Shown piece after piece: positions 1 to 7,297 of a stretch of DNA of 16,878 nt (position 1 is its first letter; every line of letters begins with the position of its first letter). The translations under genes and the position numbers were made by a program. The DNA is from Candidatus Sulfotelmatobacter sp. (GTDB lineage Bacteria; Acidobacteriota; Terriglobia; Terriglobales; Acidobacteriaceae): NCBI GenBank assembly GCA_030044775.1, contig JASICF010000078.1:1-16878 (forward strand). Reading direction: 5' to 3'. The notes below the pieces were generated by a model. It did not search any database and was not told the origin of the DNA. It saw only the letters and a program-made list of their open reading frames with translations.

Positions 1-172
1 CGGTAAAGGTTACGACGAGCGCGGAGTCATCGGACTCGGTGAACCTCCCGTGATCTCGCCCGGAGCGGCGATTTCCAACGCGGTCGCCAACGCCATTGGA
101 GTAAGAGTGCCGTTTCTTCCGCTTACGCCCGACCGGGTGCTGGCAGCGCTTCAGCCAAAGGCAGGTGCGTGA
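1..172 (+). CDS. Molybdenum hydroxylase (xanthine dehydrogenase family) large subunit, 3' end only
   Basis: Only the last 56 codons are in the window; the reading frame begins at base 2 and ends with TGA at 170-172. The tail contains GLGEPP, the conserved segment that carries the active-site glutamate in molybdopterin-binding subunits of the xanthine dehydrogenase / aldehyde oxidoreductase family. It is followed by an ISNAVANAIGVR segment and LPLTPDRVLAAL, the usual C-terminal end of this subunit. In these enzymes the large subunit binds the molybdenum cofactor and hydroxylates a purine, aldehyde or aromatic substrate; the substrate cannot be told from this fragment. The stop codon overlaps the ATG of the FAD subunit gene (TGATG), so the two are translationally coupled. 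The 2Fe-2S subunit is probably further upstream, outside the window. Confidence 0.88.
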   Translation, partial: GKGYDERGVIGLGEPPVISPGAAISNAVANAIGVRVPFLPLTPDRVLAALQPKAGA

Positions 173-1158
173 TGCGAGCTTTTGAATATGTCAGCCCGAA
201 CAGCAAAGCGCAAGCCATGAGCTTGCTGGCAACGGCCTGGGGCAAAACAGAAATCATCGCCGGCGGAACCGACCTGCTGGCGTTGATGAAAGATGATGTC
301 GTGTCTCCCCGGCGCCTGATCAATCTGAAAGAAGTAAAGGATCTCCATGGCATCTCTTCCGGCAGCAACGGAATGCGAATCGGCGCTCTGACTACGCTCG
401 ACGAGATTGCGAGTAATGCCGAGATTAAGGAGAACTTTCCAGCATTCGCCGACGCCCTGATGGAAGTCGCCAGCCCGCAGATTCGCAATCAGGCCACGCT
501 CGGGGGCAATTTATGCCAGCGCCCGCGCTGCTGGTATTTCCGCAACGGATTCGGTCTGTTGCCCAAAGATGAGACTGGCAAGGATCTGGTCGAACCGGGC
601 GAGAATCGTTATCACGCAATTCTCGGAAATAGTGGCCGGGCAAAATTCGTGAGCCCTTCCACCATCGCTCCCATTCTCATTGCGTACGGAGCGAGGGTGC
701 GGGTTGAAAGTCCTAAGGGCAAACGAGACTTGCCGCTTGAGAAATTCTTCCTCACTCCGAAAAGTGAAGCCGAACGCGAACACGATTTGCGGCCGAACGA
801 AATCGTCACCGAATTGGTCCTTCCGCTGGCAACGAATGTCCGGGCCGCGCATTACGAAATTCGCCAGAAAGAAGCGTTCGACTGGCCACTAGCCGTGGCC
901 GCAGTTGCGCTCACGACCAACGGATCGAGCGTAACGTCCGCCCGAGTAGTGCTCGGGCATGTCGCGCCAGTTCCCTGGCGATCTCCGGCAGCCGAACAGG
1001 CGCTCACCGGACAACAAGCAAATCGAAGCACTGCAGAAAACGCCGCACAAGCCGCCGTCGCTGCCGCCACGCCCCTCAGCGGGAATGCTTACAAGGTTCA
1101 GCTTGCCCGCGTCGCGGTAAAGCGAGCCATTATGAAAGCTGCCGGAGGTGTCGCATGA
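172..1158 (+). CDS. FAD-binding medium subunit of a molybdenum hydroxylase (PaoB/YagS/CoxM-like)
   Basis: This 328-residue protein is the electron-transfer subunit that takes electrons from the molybdenum centre and 2Fe-2S clusters of the large and small subunits. Two FAD-binding loops are visible: IIAGGTDLL at about residues 28-36 and ATLGGNL at about 108-114. NLCQRPRCWYFRNGF (about 113-127) marks the PaoB/YagS-type branch, in which an insertion normally binds a 4Fe-4S cluster through four cysteines. Here the whole protein has only Cys115 and Cys120, and the positions expected further along the insertion are not cysteine, so the cluster is probably absent. A GTG at 169 lies directly before the ATG at 172. 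I chose the ATG because its overlap with the previous stop is the usual coupling arrangement. The downstream gene starts inside this stop codon (ATGA at 1155-1158). The substrate is unknown. Confidence 0.92.
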   Translation: MRAFEYVSPNSKAQAMSLLATAWGKTEIIAGGTDLLALMKDDVVSPRRLINLKEVKDLHGISSGSNGMRIGALTTLDEIASNAEIKENFPAFADALMEVASPQIRNQATLGGNLCQRPRCWYFRNGFGLLPKDETGKDLVEPGENRYHAILGNSGRAKFVSPSTIAPILIAYGARVRVESPKGKRDLPLEKFFLTPKSEAEREHDLRPNEIVTELVLPLATNVRAAHYEIRQKEAFDWPLAVAAVALTTNGSSVTSARVVLGHVAPVPWRSPAAEQALTGQQANRSTAENAAQAAVAAATPLSGNAYKVQLARVAVKRAIMKAAGGVA

Positions 1159-1388
1159 TCCGCGAATCGGACCGCTTCAACATTCACCATCCGAATCTTT
1201 GCCCAGCGCTGCGCTGGAAAGGCCAATTCATACTGGCGGAGCCGGATCCTACCGTACCGGAATGCAACGACGGTCTGTTCTGGTGTCTTCACAGCCAGAC
1301 ATGTATCGGACCCGATGGCGAGTTGGCCGAACCCGGGAACTGCAGCTCGAAGAGTCGCCCTTGCCACGGCACAGGCAAATGCGGGTAG
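1155..1388 (+). CDS. Small cysteine-rich protein coupled to the molybdenum hydroxylase genes
   Basis: This 77-residue protein starts at an ATG that overlaps the FAD-subunit stop codon (ATGA), which is typical of translational coupling. It has seven cysteines (residues 16, 37, 44, 50, 63, 70 and 76), including a C-x6-C-x5-C group in the middle (37/44/50), and no signal peptide or membrane segment, so it is probably cytoplasmic like the enzyme. I do not recognise a named family. Cysteine density and operon position suggest a metal- or cluster-binding accessory factor, a small extra subunit, or a maturation protein; this is inference. A competing, longer frame through the same DNA (from 1148) is best explained as a 5' extension of the next gene without coding meaning. 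The 80 bases between this stop and the next gene carry no further recognisable feature. Confidence 0.7.
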   Translation: MIRESDRFNIHHPNLCPALRWKGQFILAEPDPTVPECNDGLFWCLHSQTCIGPDGELAEPGNCSSKSRPCHGTGKCG

Positions 1389-1468
1389 ACAGCAGCACAG
1401 GCAGCGTTCAAGGAATACCCTCTTTCCTTCCGCGTCGAAGGCGTTATCATGTTTGCAGGGGTTCTGAT

Positions 1469-2134
1469 ATGCGCAATCCATTTACTTCTGCTCTCGTCCT
1501 GCTGATCGTTTTTCTTTCTTTGCCTCTGGCTGCCCAGCAGATAGAAGGCGATTACCTGGAAACACGCAGCGCCGATGTGTACACAGGCCAATGTTTCGCC
1601 AACGGAGAAGTAAATCTCGTCGGCAACGAGGCCATCTTGGCCTGGCACATTCGTTCCGGAAGTTGGAACGGGGTTGCCCTGCAGGGCCTGAGCGTCACCG
1701 CGGTCGTGCGCGCGAAAGGCACGCTGGGAGATCCATACGAAAATCCTTATCCCGCCGAAGCGGTCCTGCTGGTGGATGACCAGGCGTCGCCGCAGCAAAA
1801 CTCCGCTCTCGTAAGCTTCGCGCGGCAGATGGGTGGCGAGTTACTGAACCATGTCGAAAGCGTAATTCCGGTGCAAACCGAATTCGTTGTGAATGTGCAA
1901 CGGCATGGTGTGGCCATGCTCCGTGCCGGGAAGTTCGCGACCGTCCAGACCCGCTCGATCGATGAACACGATCACCTTTGCGGAAATGAAGTCACTTACT
2001 ATCCTCCGCTGACGAGCGTGTCGCATTCGGTGCCGGCCGTCGCGCTGACGGACGCATACAATGGGCCGGGCCTGGGTGAAACATGGGACCTTCATGGCAA
2101 ACGCAGCGCGTTCGTGGGCATGTTCGCGCGCTAG
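1469..2134 (+). CDS. Secreted DUF1326-like protein
   Basis: The protein has 221 residues. Residues 1-23 are a typical Sec signal peptide (short basic start, a hydrophobic run of Leu, Val and Ile, then LPLAAQQ). The mature part, with ADVYTGQC near residue 35, a WNGVALQGLSV segment and LGDPYENPYPAEAV, resembles DUF1326 domain proteins; their function is not established. The frame is open from 1148, but those 107 codons overlap the FAD subunit and the Cys-rich gene, and the signal peptide begins only at 1469. GCAGGGG lies just upstream as a plausible ribosome binding site. It has the same orientation as the hydroxylase genes and may be cotranscribed, but the 80-base gap leaves that open. Confidence is high for a secreted protein and moderate for the family. 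Confidence 0.8.
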   Translation: MRNPFTSALVLLIVFLSLPLAAQQIEGDYLETRSADVYTGQCFANGEVNLVGNEAILAWHIRSGSWNGVALQGLSVTAVVRAKGTLGDPYENPYPAEAVLLVDDQASPQQNSALVSFARQMGGELLNHVESVIPVQTEFVVNVQRHGVAMLRAGKFATVQTRSIDEHDHLCGNEVTYYPPLTSVSHSVPAVALTDAYNGPGLGETWDLHGKRSAFVGMFAR

Positions 2135-2286
2135 ATCAGAACGCGGTCCCAGATCGCTGGACGGAGGCTTCCACCTTACTTGTTCGCGCCGATGTGGCAG
2201 GCCTCACCGATTTCCCGCATAGATAAATTCACAGGCAGTCGATGCCCGGTGCTGGAATAGAATAGCGGTTCGCCCAACGTTACCCT

Positions 2287-3597
2287 ATGACTAGCGCAAC
2301 GGAACGCTGGAAACAGTGGGAAGGTCAGCTCGTCGATGGGAAGTTTCGGCTTCGGCGCTGGCTCGCGAGTTCCGGTCGAAGCGCCGTATTTCTTAGCGAA
2401 GCTCCCGGAACGAATGCTACGCAAACCGTTATAAAGCTCATCCCCGACGATCAGGAAGCAAACTCTCAAATCTCGCTTTGGGCGGATGCAGCCAAGCTTT
2501 CGCACCCTCACCTTATTCGGCTGTTTGCGCACGGGCGTTGCGCAATCGATGGCGCACCGCTCCGGTATGTTGTGATGGAGTATGCAGAAGAGAATCTCGG
2601 CGAGATTATTCCGGTGCGCGCGCTCTCCTTAGATGAGGCTCTTCAAATGCTTCGACCAACCGCCGAAGCACTGGCGTTTCTGCATCATTCCGGCTTCGTA
2701 CACAGCCGCCTCAAGCCCGCCAACGTTCTTGCCGTCGGCGATAAATTAAAGCTTTCTTCCGATGGGCTGCGCCGGCCGGCACAAGTTCCGCGTGCAGCGC
2801 TCTCGACGCCTTACGACGCTCCGGAAATCGGGACCGCAGGATACTCACCAGCTTCGGATATCTGGTCGCTCGGGACCACCTTGATCTCCGTTCTGACGCA
2901 GACCGAACCGAAGAACGGTCAGACCACCAACGATCTCAATGCCGCGCTGCAACGAGTTCCCGAGCGGCTGCGACGGATTGTGCAGGACTGTCTTCAAAAT
3001 AACCCCGCGGAGCGTCCAACGGCCGAGGCCATTGTGCAGGAACTTTCGGGGCAGCCGGTTCATCGGCCGGCCGCGAATGAACATGTTTCGGCACCTACAC
3101 CGGAACGTCACCTCGCACGCCAGGTCATTATCCCGATCGTCGTGGTAGCAGCGCTTCTGATTGGAGTGCTCATCGCAGTCAGATCCGTCAATCACCGATC
3201 GGCTGCTCCGGTATCCCAAACTCAGCCTCAGAGCGCTCCTCCGGACAAGAGCGCAACCTCTGCGCCAGCCCCTCCGACGGCTCGTTCCGGAGTCGTATCC
3301 GGCAACGTGCTGAACCGCGTAATGCCCGATGTTTCAGCGGGCGCCGAGCATACGATTACGGGTCACATCAAGATAAACGTCGAAGTCAACGTCGACGCTG
3401 CAGGAAAAGTTTCCGGTACAAGATTGAGAACTTCCGGGCCTAGTAGATATTTTTCCAGTCGAGCCCTGGCCGCGGCCCGCCAGTGGAAATTCGCTCCTGC
3501 ACAGGTCAACGGGAATCCCGTCCCCAGCGAATGGCTTTTGCGTTTTCAGTTTTCGCGTCCCGGCGTGCAGGCGTCTTCCATCGAATTGAAGCCTTAA
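2287..3597 (+). CDS. Membrane pseudokinase (degenerate Ser/Thr kinase domain) with TonB-C-like C-terminal domain
   Basis: The protein has 436 residues in three parts. Residues about 18-255 have a Hanks-type Ser/Thr kinase fold: VIK at 48-50 (the ATP-anchoring Lys), VMEYAEENL at the hinge, HSRLKPAN at 139-146, YDAPE at 176-180 and SDIWSLG at 190-196. The catalytic parts are degraded. The glycine-rich loop reads LASSGRSAVF, the catalytic Asp of HRD is Arg141, and the DFG region reads SSDG. A single membrane helix spans about 280-298. After a Pro/Ser/Ala-rich linker, residues about 357-423 resemble a TonB C-terminal domain (INVEVNVDAAGKV and ARQWKFAPA). The layout implies a cytoplasmic ATP-sensing or scaffold domain linked to a periplasmic TonB-like domain, probably without kinase activity. 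No clear ribosome binding site precedes the ATG; a -10-like TAGAAT lies at 2258-2263. Confidence 0.85.
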   Translation: MTSATERWKQWEGQLVDGKFRLRRWLASSGRSAVFLSEAPGTNATQTVIKLIPDDQEANSQISLWADAAKLSHPHLIRLFAHGRCAIDGAPLRYVVMEYAEENLGEIIPVRALSLDEALQMLRPTAEALAFLHHSGFVHSRLKPANVLAVGDKLKLSSDGLRRPAQVPRAALSTPYDAPEIGTAGYSPASDIWSLGTTLISVLTQTEPKNGQTTNDLNAALQRVPERLRRIVQDCLQNNPAERPTAEAIVQELSGQPVHRPAANEHVSAPTPERHLARQVIIPIVVVAALLIGVLIAVRSVNHRSAAPVSQTQPQSAPPDKSATSAPAPPTARSGVVSGNVLNRVMPDVSAGAEHTITGHIKINVEVNVDAAGKVSGTRLRTSGPSRYFSSRALAAARQWKFAPAQVNGNPVPSEWLLRFQFSRPGVQASSIELKP

Positions 3598-4340
3598 TCG
3601 CGGTTGTGCTTTTTGTCTTGCTGTAGTTTCCAGACGATCTGGCGCAACATGCCCAGCAAAAATTCCGCGTCTCCGCTGTGCAGGCGCAGCCGGTATACCA
3701 TGCGACGGACCGCAGACTGAAAGGTATCGGACGAATTCAGCTTGGGATACTCGCTCGCCTGCAACGCCTCGAGCAGGGTCTCGTGGATCCGTTCAACCTC
3801 CGCGGCGGAAGCAGCGCTTCGTGCCTCGGATTTTGCGGCCACGCCGCGATCGCGACTGAGCTCGTAAAGACAGATTCCGACCGCCTGGCCGAGATTCATC
3901 GAGAGATGCTCGGCGCGGGTGGGAATGTGCACGAGCCAATGGCAATGGCTCATGTCTGTATTCGACAAACCGAACTTCTCCGATCCAAATAACAGGGCAC
4001 ACGACCCCGAGGTCAAATGGTCGCGAATTTCCGGCGCAGCCTCCGGCAGGCTCCGGACCGGATGCTGCAGATCGCGATGGCCAATTGCCGTCGTCCCCAC
4101 GACTAGCGAGCAGTCGGCAACCGCTTCAGCCAATGTCTCAAACTTCTCGGCATTCGCAAGGATATCTCCGGCCTTAACCGCCGAGCGCGCGTCCTGAAAT
4201 GCGACTTCATAAGGATTAACCACCCTTAGCCGTCGAAAGCCGAAGTTGCTCATTGCCCGCGCGGCGGCGCCGATGTTCAGGGGGTTGCGCACGTCGACCA
4301 ATACCACTCGCAGCTCGTCGAGTTGTATAACAGCAGGCAA
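3594..4340 (-). CDS. trmJ: tRNA (cytidine/uridine-2'-O)-methyltransferase, TrmJ type (SPOUT family)
   Basis: The 248 residues match the length of E. coli TrmJ, which methylates the ribose 2'-OH of nucleotide 32 in the tRNA anticodon loop using S-adenosylmethionine. All three SPOUT/TrmH motifs are visible: motif 1 NIGAAARAM at about 22-30 (with the conserved Asn and Arg), motif 2 ALLFGSEKFGLSN at 115-127, and motif 3 IPTRAEHLSMNLGQAVGI at 139-156, which forms the knotted cofactor pocket. A helical C-terminal extension (about 175-245) fits TrmJ rather than the shorter TrmL. The start is a TTG at 4340; there is no in-frame ATG before an upstream stop, and the protein needs a start close to RVVLVDVRNPLNIG. 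The ATG at 4348 is in another frame. Its stop shares TTAA with the stop of the convergent pseudokinase gene. The exact target base is not proven by sequence. Confidence 0.9.
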   Translation of the reverse strand: MPAVIQLDELRVVLVDVRNPLNIGAAARAMSNFGFRRLRVVNPYEVAFQDARSAVKAGDILANAEKFETLAEAVADCSLVVGTTAIGHRDLQHPVRSLPEAAPEIRDHLTSGSCALLFGSEKFGLSNTDMSHCHWLVHIPTRAEHLSMNLGQAVGICLYELSRDRGVAAKSEARSAASAAEVERIHETLLEALQASEYPKLNSSDTFQSAVRRMVYRLRLHSGDAEFLLGMLRQIVWKLQQDKKHNRD

Positions 4341-4446
4341 GCCACCATTTTAAGGCAGCAGTCGTCTGGAGCCTGCCGGCCCTGGGCAAGCCGGGTAGAG
4401 AAACGACTGCGCGGGGGCGAATGCAACTGGTTTGCCTGGAGCCTTA

Positions 4447-4468
4447 TTACCTGCCCGGGCAGATGTAA
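4447..4468. promoter_or_regulatory. Palindromic candidate operator upstream of the OmpR-type operon
   Basis: CTGCCCGGGCAG (4451-4462) is a perfect 12-base palindrome flanked by TTAC on the left and GTAA on the right (offset by two bases). It lies about 140 bases before the response regulator start, in the 268-base region between divergent genes. No loop or T-run follows, so a protein-binding site is more likely than a terminator. Which protein binds is unknown. A weak -35-like TTGTCA lies at 4474-4479 without a convincing -10. Confidence 0.3.
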
Positions 4469-4594
4469 AAAATTTGTCAAACCTGGTGTGAAAACGCTGC
4501 AAATGGCCGGAAACGTTGATAAGCTTCGAAGATTGCAATGGCCGGCGCCGGCTACATCGGGTGTAGGCGAGGAAACGGCGCAGTGGCAGAATCA

Positions 4595-4602
4595 GCGGGA
4601 GC
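4595..4602 (+). promoter_or_regulatory. Ribosome binding site of the OmpR-type regulator
   Basis: The sequence GCGGGAGC sits 6 bases before the ATG at 4609 and supports that start. It also implies that the roughly 24-residue N-terminal extension before the receiver domain is translated. Confidence 0.5.
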
Positions 4603-4608
4603 AGTCTT

Positions 4609-5352
4609 ATGGGTCAAACGCCAAGTCTGGTTAGCACCGTGAGATTATCCGATACGATTACACCAACTTTACCGTCTGGAAAGATTCTGGTTGTGGAGGA
4701 CGACCCCGCAGTTCAGAAGGCGCTAAGGCGGTTGTTCGAGGCGGAAGGCTTTATGGTTGAAGTTCAGGCCAATGGCCAGGCAGCGCTTGAAAGTTTTCGC
4801 GCCGCTCCGCCGGCGGTGGTCATTCTCGACCTTCGATTGCCGAAGCTTTCTGGCGGCGACGTGTGCAGGGAGATTAAAGCACAGGCTCCTGCTACGCCGA
4901 TCGTTGTTCTCAGCGCCACCAGCGATGTATCCGACAAAGTGTTGTTGCTTGAGCTGGGTGCGGACGATTACGTAACCAAGCCGTTTAGCCCCAGGGAGCT
5001 GCTCGCGCGTGTGCGCGCGGCATTGCGGCACGCCTCGAGAACGGCAAACGTAAGTCGGCTGACTTTCGATGGCATTATCGTCGACCTTCGGAAGATGGAG
5101 GTGCAGCGGGAGGGAAACGTTGTCGTGCTCACCGCTCAGGAATTCAAGACCCTGCAGTTTCTGGTGCAGAATGCCGATCGGGTGATTAGTCGCGATGAAT
5201 TGCTAAACGAAGTTTGGGGCTATCAGAATTATCCCTCGACACGAACCGTGGACAACCACATTCTGAAGCTTCGCCAGAAATTGGAGCGCGATCCGGCCAG
5301 CCCAGTCCACTTCCGTACCGTGCATGGAATGGGATATAAGTTTGTGCCCTGA
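4609..5352 (+). CDS. OmpR/PhoB-family response regulator
   Basis: This 247-residue regulator has an N-terminal extension of about 24 residues, a receiver domain (about 25-138) and a winged-helix DNA-binding domain (about 150-246). The acidic pair Asp31-Asp32, the phosphoacceptor Asp74 (in VILDLRLP), the switch Ser/Thr region around 102-104 and Lys124 (YVTKPF) are all intact. The effector domain shows LTAQEFKTLQFL, SRDELLNEVWGY, RTVDNHILKLRQKLE and the final HGMGYKFVP typical of the OmpR class. The cognate histidine kinase gene starts 6 bases after its stop, followed by a porin and a cupredoxin on the same strand, so it likely controls its own operon and those envelope proteins. Confidence 0.95.
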   Translation: MGQTPSLVSTVRLSDTITPTLPSGKILVVEDDPAVQKALRRLFEAEGFMVEVQANGQAALESFRAAPPAVVILDLRLPKLSGGDVCREIKAQAPATPIVVLSATSDVSDKVLLLELGADDYVTKPFSPRELLARVRAALRHASRTANVSRLTFDGIIVDLRKMEVQREGNVVVLTAQEFKTLQFLVQNADRVISRDELLNEVWGYQNYPSTRTVDNHILKLRQKLERDPASPVHFRTVHGMGYKFVP

Positions 5353-5358
5353 GGTCCC

Positions 5359-7218
5359 GTGCGTTCCTCATCTGAACCCGTCTCAAAACCTGTTGTCCCA
5401 AATTTGGGAAGCGTGCTGTTGCCCAGAACACGCTTGCGAACACGGTTTTTGCTGTCGATGGTGTTGATCACCTTTGGCCTCACAGCTTTAAGCCTGCTCG
5501 TGGTGCGGCACAGCGTGCAGAATCACGTCCGTGAAGAGATCGCGCAGGACCTGTGGAATTCAGTTACGACTTTTCAGAATTTTCAGCGGGACCGGGAAAC
5601 CACGCTGACGCATGCGGCAGAATTAGTCGCTGACCTCCCGATTACCCGCTCAATCATGACCGCAACCGATCCGGCCACGATCCAGGACGCTTCCCGCAGC
5701 GTGTGGCCCTTGACCGGCAGCGATCTTTTAGTGCTGGCCGACCGCGATGGCCGCGTTGTCGCGCTGCATGCAAACTCGCCGGGATTTACCCGCGAAGCCG
5801 CCCAGCAATACTTCGAGCGCTCCGTGCAGGAAGAGGATTTCAGCCACTGGTGGTTTGGCTCTCACCATCTCTATCAAGCTTTTGTCCAGCCGATCTATTT
5901 TGGTTCCCGGACGGAAGGGTCGCTGCTCGGGTTTTTGGTCATCGGCTATGAAATCGACAATCGATTGGCGCGAGAAATCAGCAAGGTTGCAGCTAGCCAG
6001 GTCGCTTTCTCTTACGGGAATGAAATCGTCGCTACAACCTTGACCACATCCCAGGCGCAGGATCCAGCAGTTGGCGCTTTGGCTGCCGGATCGCAGCCCG
6101 CCACGCACAATGTTGAAGTCGGCACGGAAAACTTTGTGGCGACTTCGCTTGACCTTTCTGGCCAGCAGGATATTCCGGTTCACCTGATCGTACTCGGGTC
6201 ATACGATCAGGCCACAAAGTTTCTGGGTAATCTGAATCGCTTGCTCCTTTTGCTCGGCCTGACCGCCGTTTTGATCGGCACCGGCCTGGTGTTTTTCATT
6301 TCGTACACGTTCACTCGTCCTCTGGCGACGCTGGTCGAGGGAGTGCGCGCTCTGGAGCGGGGAGATTTTGCTCATCCACTCGATCCTCGCGGAAGCGACG
6401 AGGTCGCTGAACTAACCTCTGCGTTCGACCGCATGCGGGCGAGCCTGCGCAAAACTCAGGAGGCACTGCTGGAGTCTGAGCAGCTGGCCACAATCGGGCG
6501 GATGGCGAGCTCGATTTCCCACGACCTGCGGCACTCGCTGGCTGCGGTGGTCGCGAATTCCGAGTTTCTTTGCGATGGCCGGCTCACTTCCAGCCAGCGG
6601 GAAGAGTTGTACCAGGAAGTCCGGACCGGGGTGAACCAGATGACCGATCTGATCGATTCCCTGCTCGAGTTCGCGCGCACCCGGGAATCTCTCAATCCGG
6701 CCTATGCCAATGTTACGGAAACCGTGCAGCGCGCCACGCAGGCGGTGCGCTTGCACCCGCGGCATCAGGGCACGCCGATCGACATTGTCGGCGATGGACC
6801 GAAAATGGCATGGTTCGACGCCCGAAAATTGGAGCGCGTCCTGTGCAACCTGCTGATGAATGCTTGTGAGGCCGCACCGGGCAGCCAGGGAAAGGTGCAG
6901 GTCGGCATCGAACGCGTCGATTCTTTCGTGAGCATTTGGGTCTGCGACAACGGCCCGGGGATCGCCGACGAAATTCGCGATAAGCTTTTTCATCCTTTCG
7001 TAAGTTTCGGCAAGGAAAACGGCACGGGGCTGGGCCTCACGGTCGTGCAGAAGATCGTGCAGGATCACGGTGGGCAGGTAGCGATGGAGCGGACTCCGGA
7101 TGGCAGAACGATCTTTCGCATTACCATTCCGGGACAAGCTCCGGATGGGTCACCCGAGGTCGAAACCCGTGGGGTGTCTGATCATCCAGTGCGCGTAGAT
7201 AGTCATCGAGCGAGTTGA
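5359..7218 (+). CDS. Membrane sensor histidine kinase with extracytoplasmic sensor and HAMP domain
   Basis: The protein has 619 residues. Membrane helix 1 (about 30-50) and helix 2 (about 293-316) enclose a periplasmic region of about 240 residues that looks like a Cache-type sensor (LVLADRDGRVVALHANSPGF and GFLVIGYEID). A HAMP linker (about 317-370) follows, then the dimerisation/phosphoacceptor domain with His388 in SISHDLRHSLAAV and an HATPase domain: N box NLLMNACEA (497-505), G1 DNGPGI (530-535), F box and G2 GTGLGL (555-560). The H box has His and Ser where the common form has Asn and Pro (HELRNPL), so it belongs to an HDLRH-type variant. The start is a GTG six bases after the regulator stop. 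The ligand is unknown. About 79 bases separate it from the porin gene, including a small GATTC-TTCA-GAATC hairpin at 7262-7275. Confidence 0.93.
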   Translation: MRSSSEPVSKPVVPNLGSVLLPRTRLRTRFLLSMVLITFGLTALSLLVVRHSVQNHVREEIAQDLWNSVTTFQNFQRDRETTLTHAAELVADLPITRSIMTATDPATIQDASRSVWPLTGSDLLVLADRDGRVVALHANSPGFTREAAQQYFERSVQEEDFSHWWFGSHHLYQAFVQPIYFGSRTEGSLLGFLVIGYEIDNRLAREISKVAASQVAFSYGNEIVATTLTTSQAQDPAVGALAAGSQPATHNVEVGTENFVATSLDLSGQQDIPVHLIVLGSYDQATKFLGNLNRLLLLLGLTAVLIGTGLVFFISYTFTRPLATLVEGVRALERGDFAHPLDPRGSDEVAELTSAFDRMRASLRKTQEALLESEQLATIGRMASSISHDLRHSLAAVVANSEFLCDGRLTSSQREELYQEVRTGVNQMTDLIDSLLEFARTRESLNPAYANVTETVQRATQAVRLHPRHQGTPIDIVGDGPKMAWFDARKLERVLCNLLMNACEAAPGSQGKVQVGIERVDSFVSIWVCDNGPGIADEIRDKLFHPFVSFGKENGTGLGLTVVQKIVQDHGGQVAMERTPDGRTIFRITIPGQAPDGSPEVETRGVSDHPVRVDSHRAS

Positions 7219-7287
7219 AAATTTGAAACCCGGCATTGGGAGTAGATTTTCTCTCTTCTTCGATTCTTCAGAATCCGAATGCCGCGC

Positions 7288-7293
7288 AGGAGG
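7288..7293 (+). promoter_or_regulatory. Strong Shine-Dalgarno that sets the porin start
   Basis: A perfect AGGAGG lies four bases before the GTG at 7298. It decides between this start and an upstream in-frame TTG at 7223, and it suggests strong translation of the porin independent of the kinase gene. Confidence 0.75.
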
Positions 7294-7297
7294 ACGT

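Noticed and set aside
1148..1468. Upstream extension of the DUF1326-like gene (107 extra codons)
   Set aside because: It overlaps the FAD subunit end and the Cys-rich gene in another frame, has atypical Arg/Ser-rich composition, and would bury the signal peptide that starts at 1469.
2135..2286. Possible small RNA or tRNA-like segment before the pseudokinase
   Set aside because: A GGTTCG string near 2267 recalls a T-loop, but no acceptor or anticodon stems can be formed; only a weak -10-like TAGAAT is visible.
4323..4634. 103-codon open frame in the leader of the response regulator
   Set aside because: It overlaps the regulator start and the methyltransferase start region, has no recognisable domain, and lies over the candidate operator.
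6412..7137. 241-codon antisense frame inside the histidine kinase
   Set aside because: The sense frame encodes intact kinase motifs; the antisense frame has no domain and reflects high third-position GC.
7223..7297. TTG-initiated extension of the porin
   Set aside because: A perfect AGGAGG precedes the GTG at 7298 and the signal peptide follows it; the extension would spoil the signal peptide.
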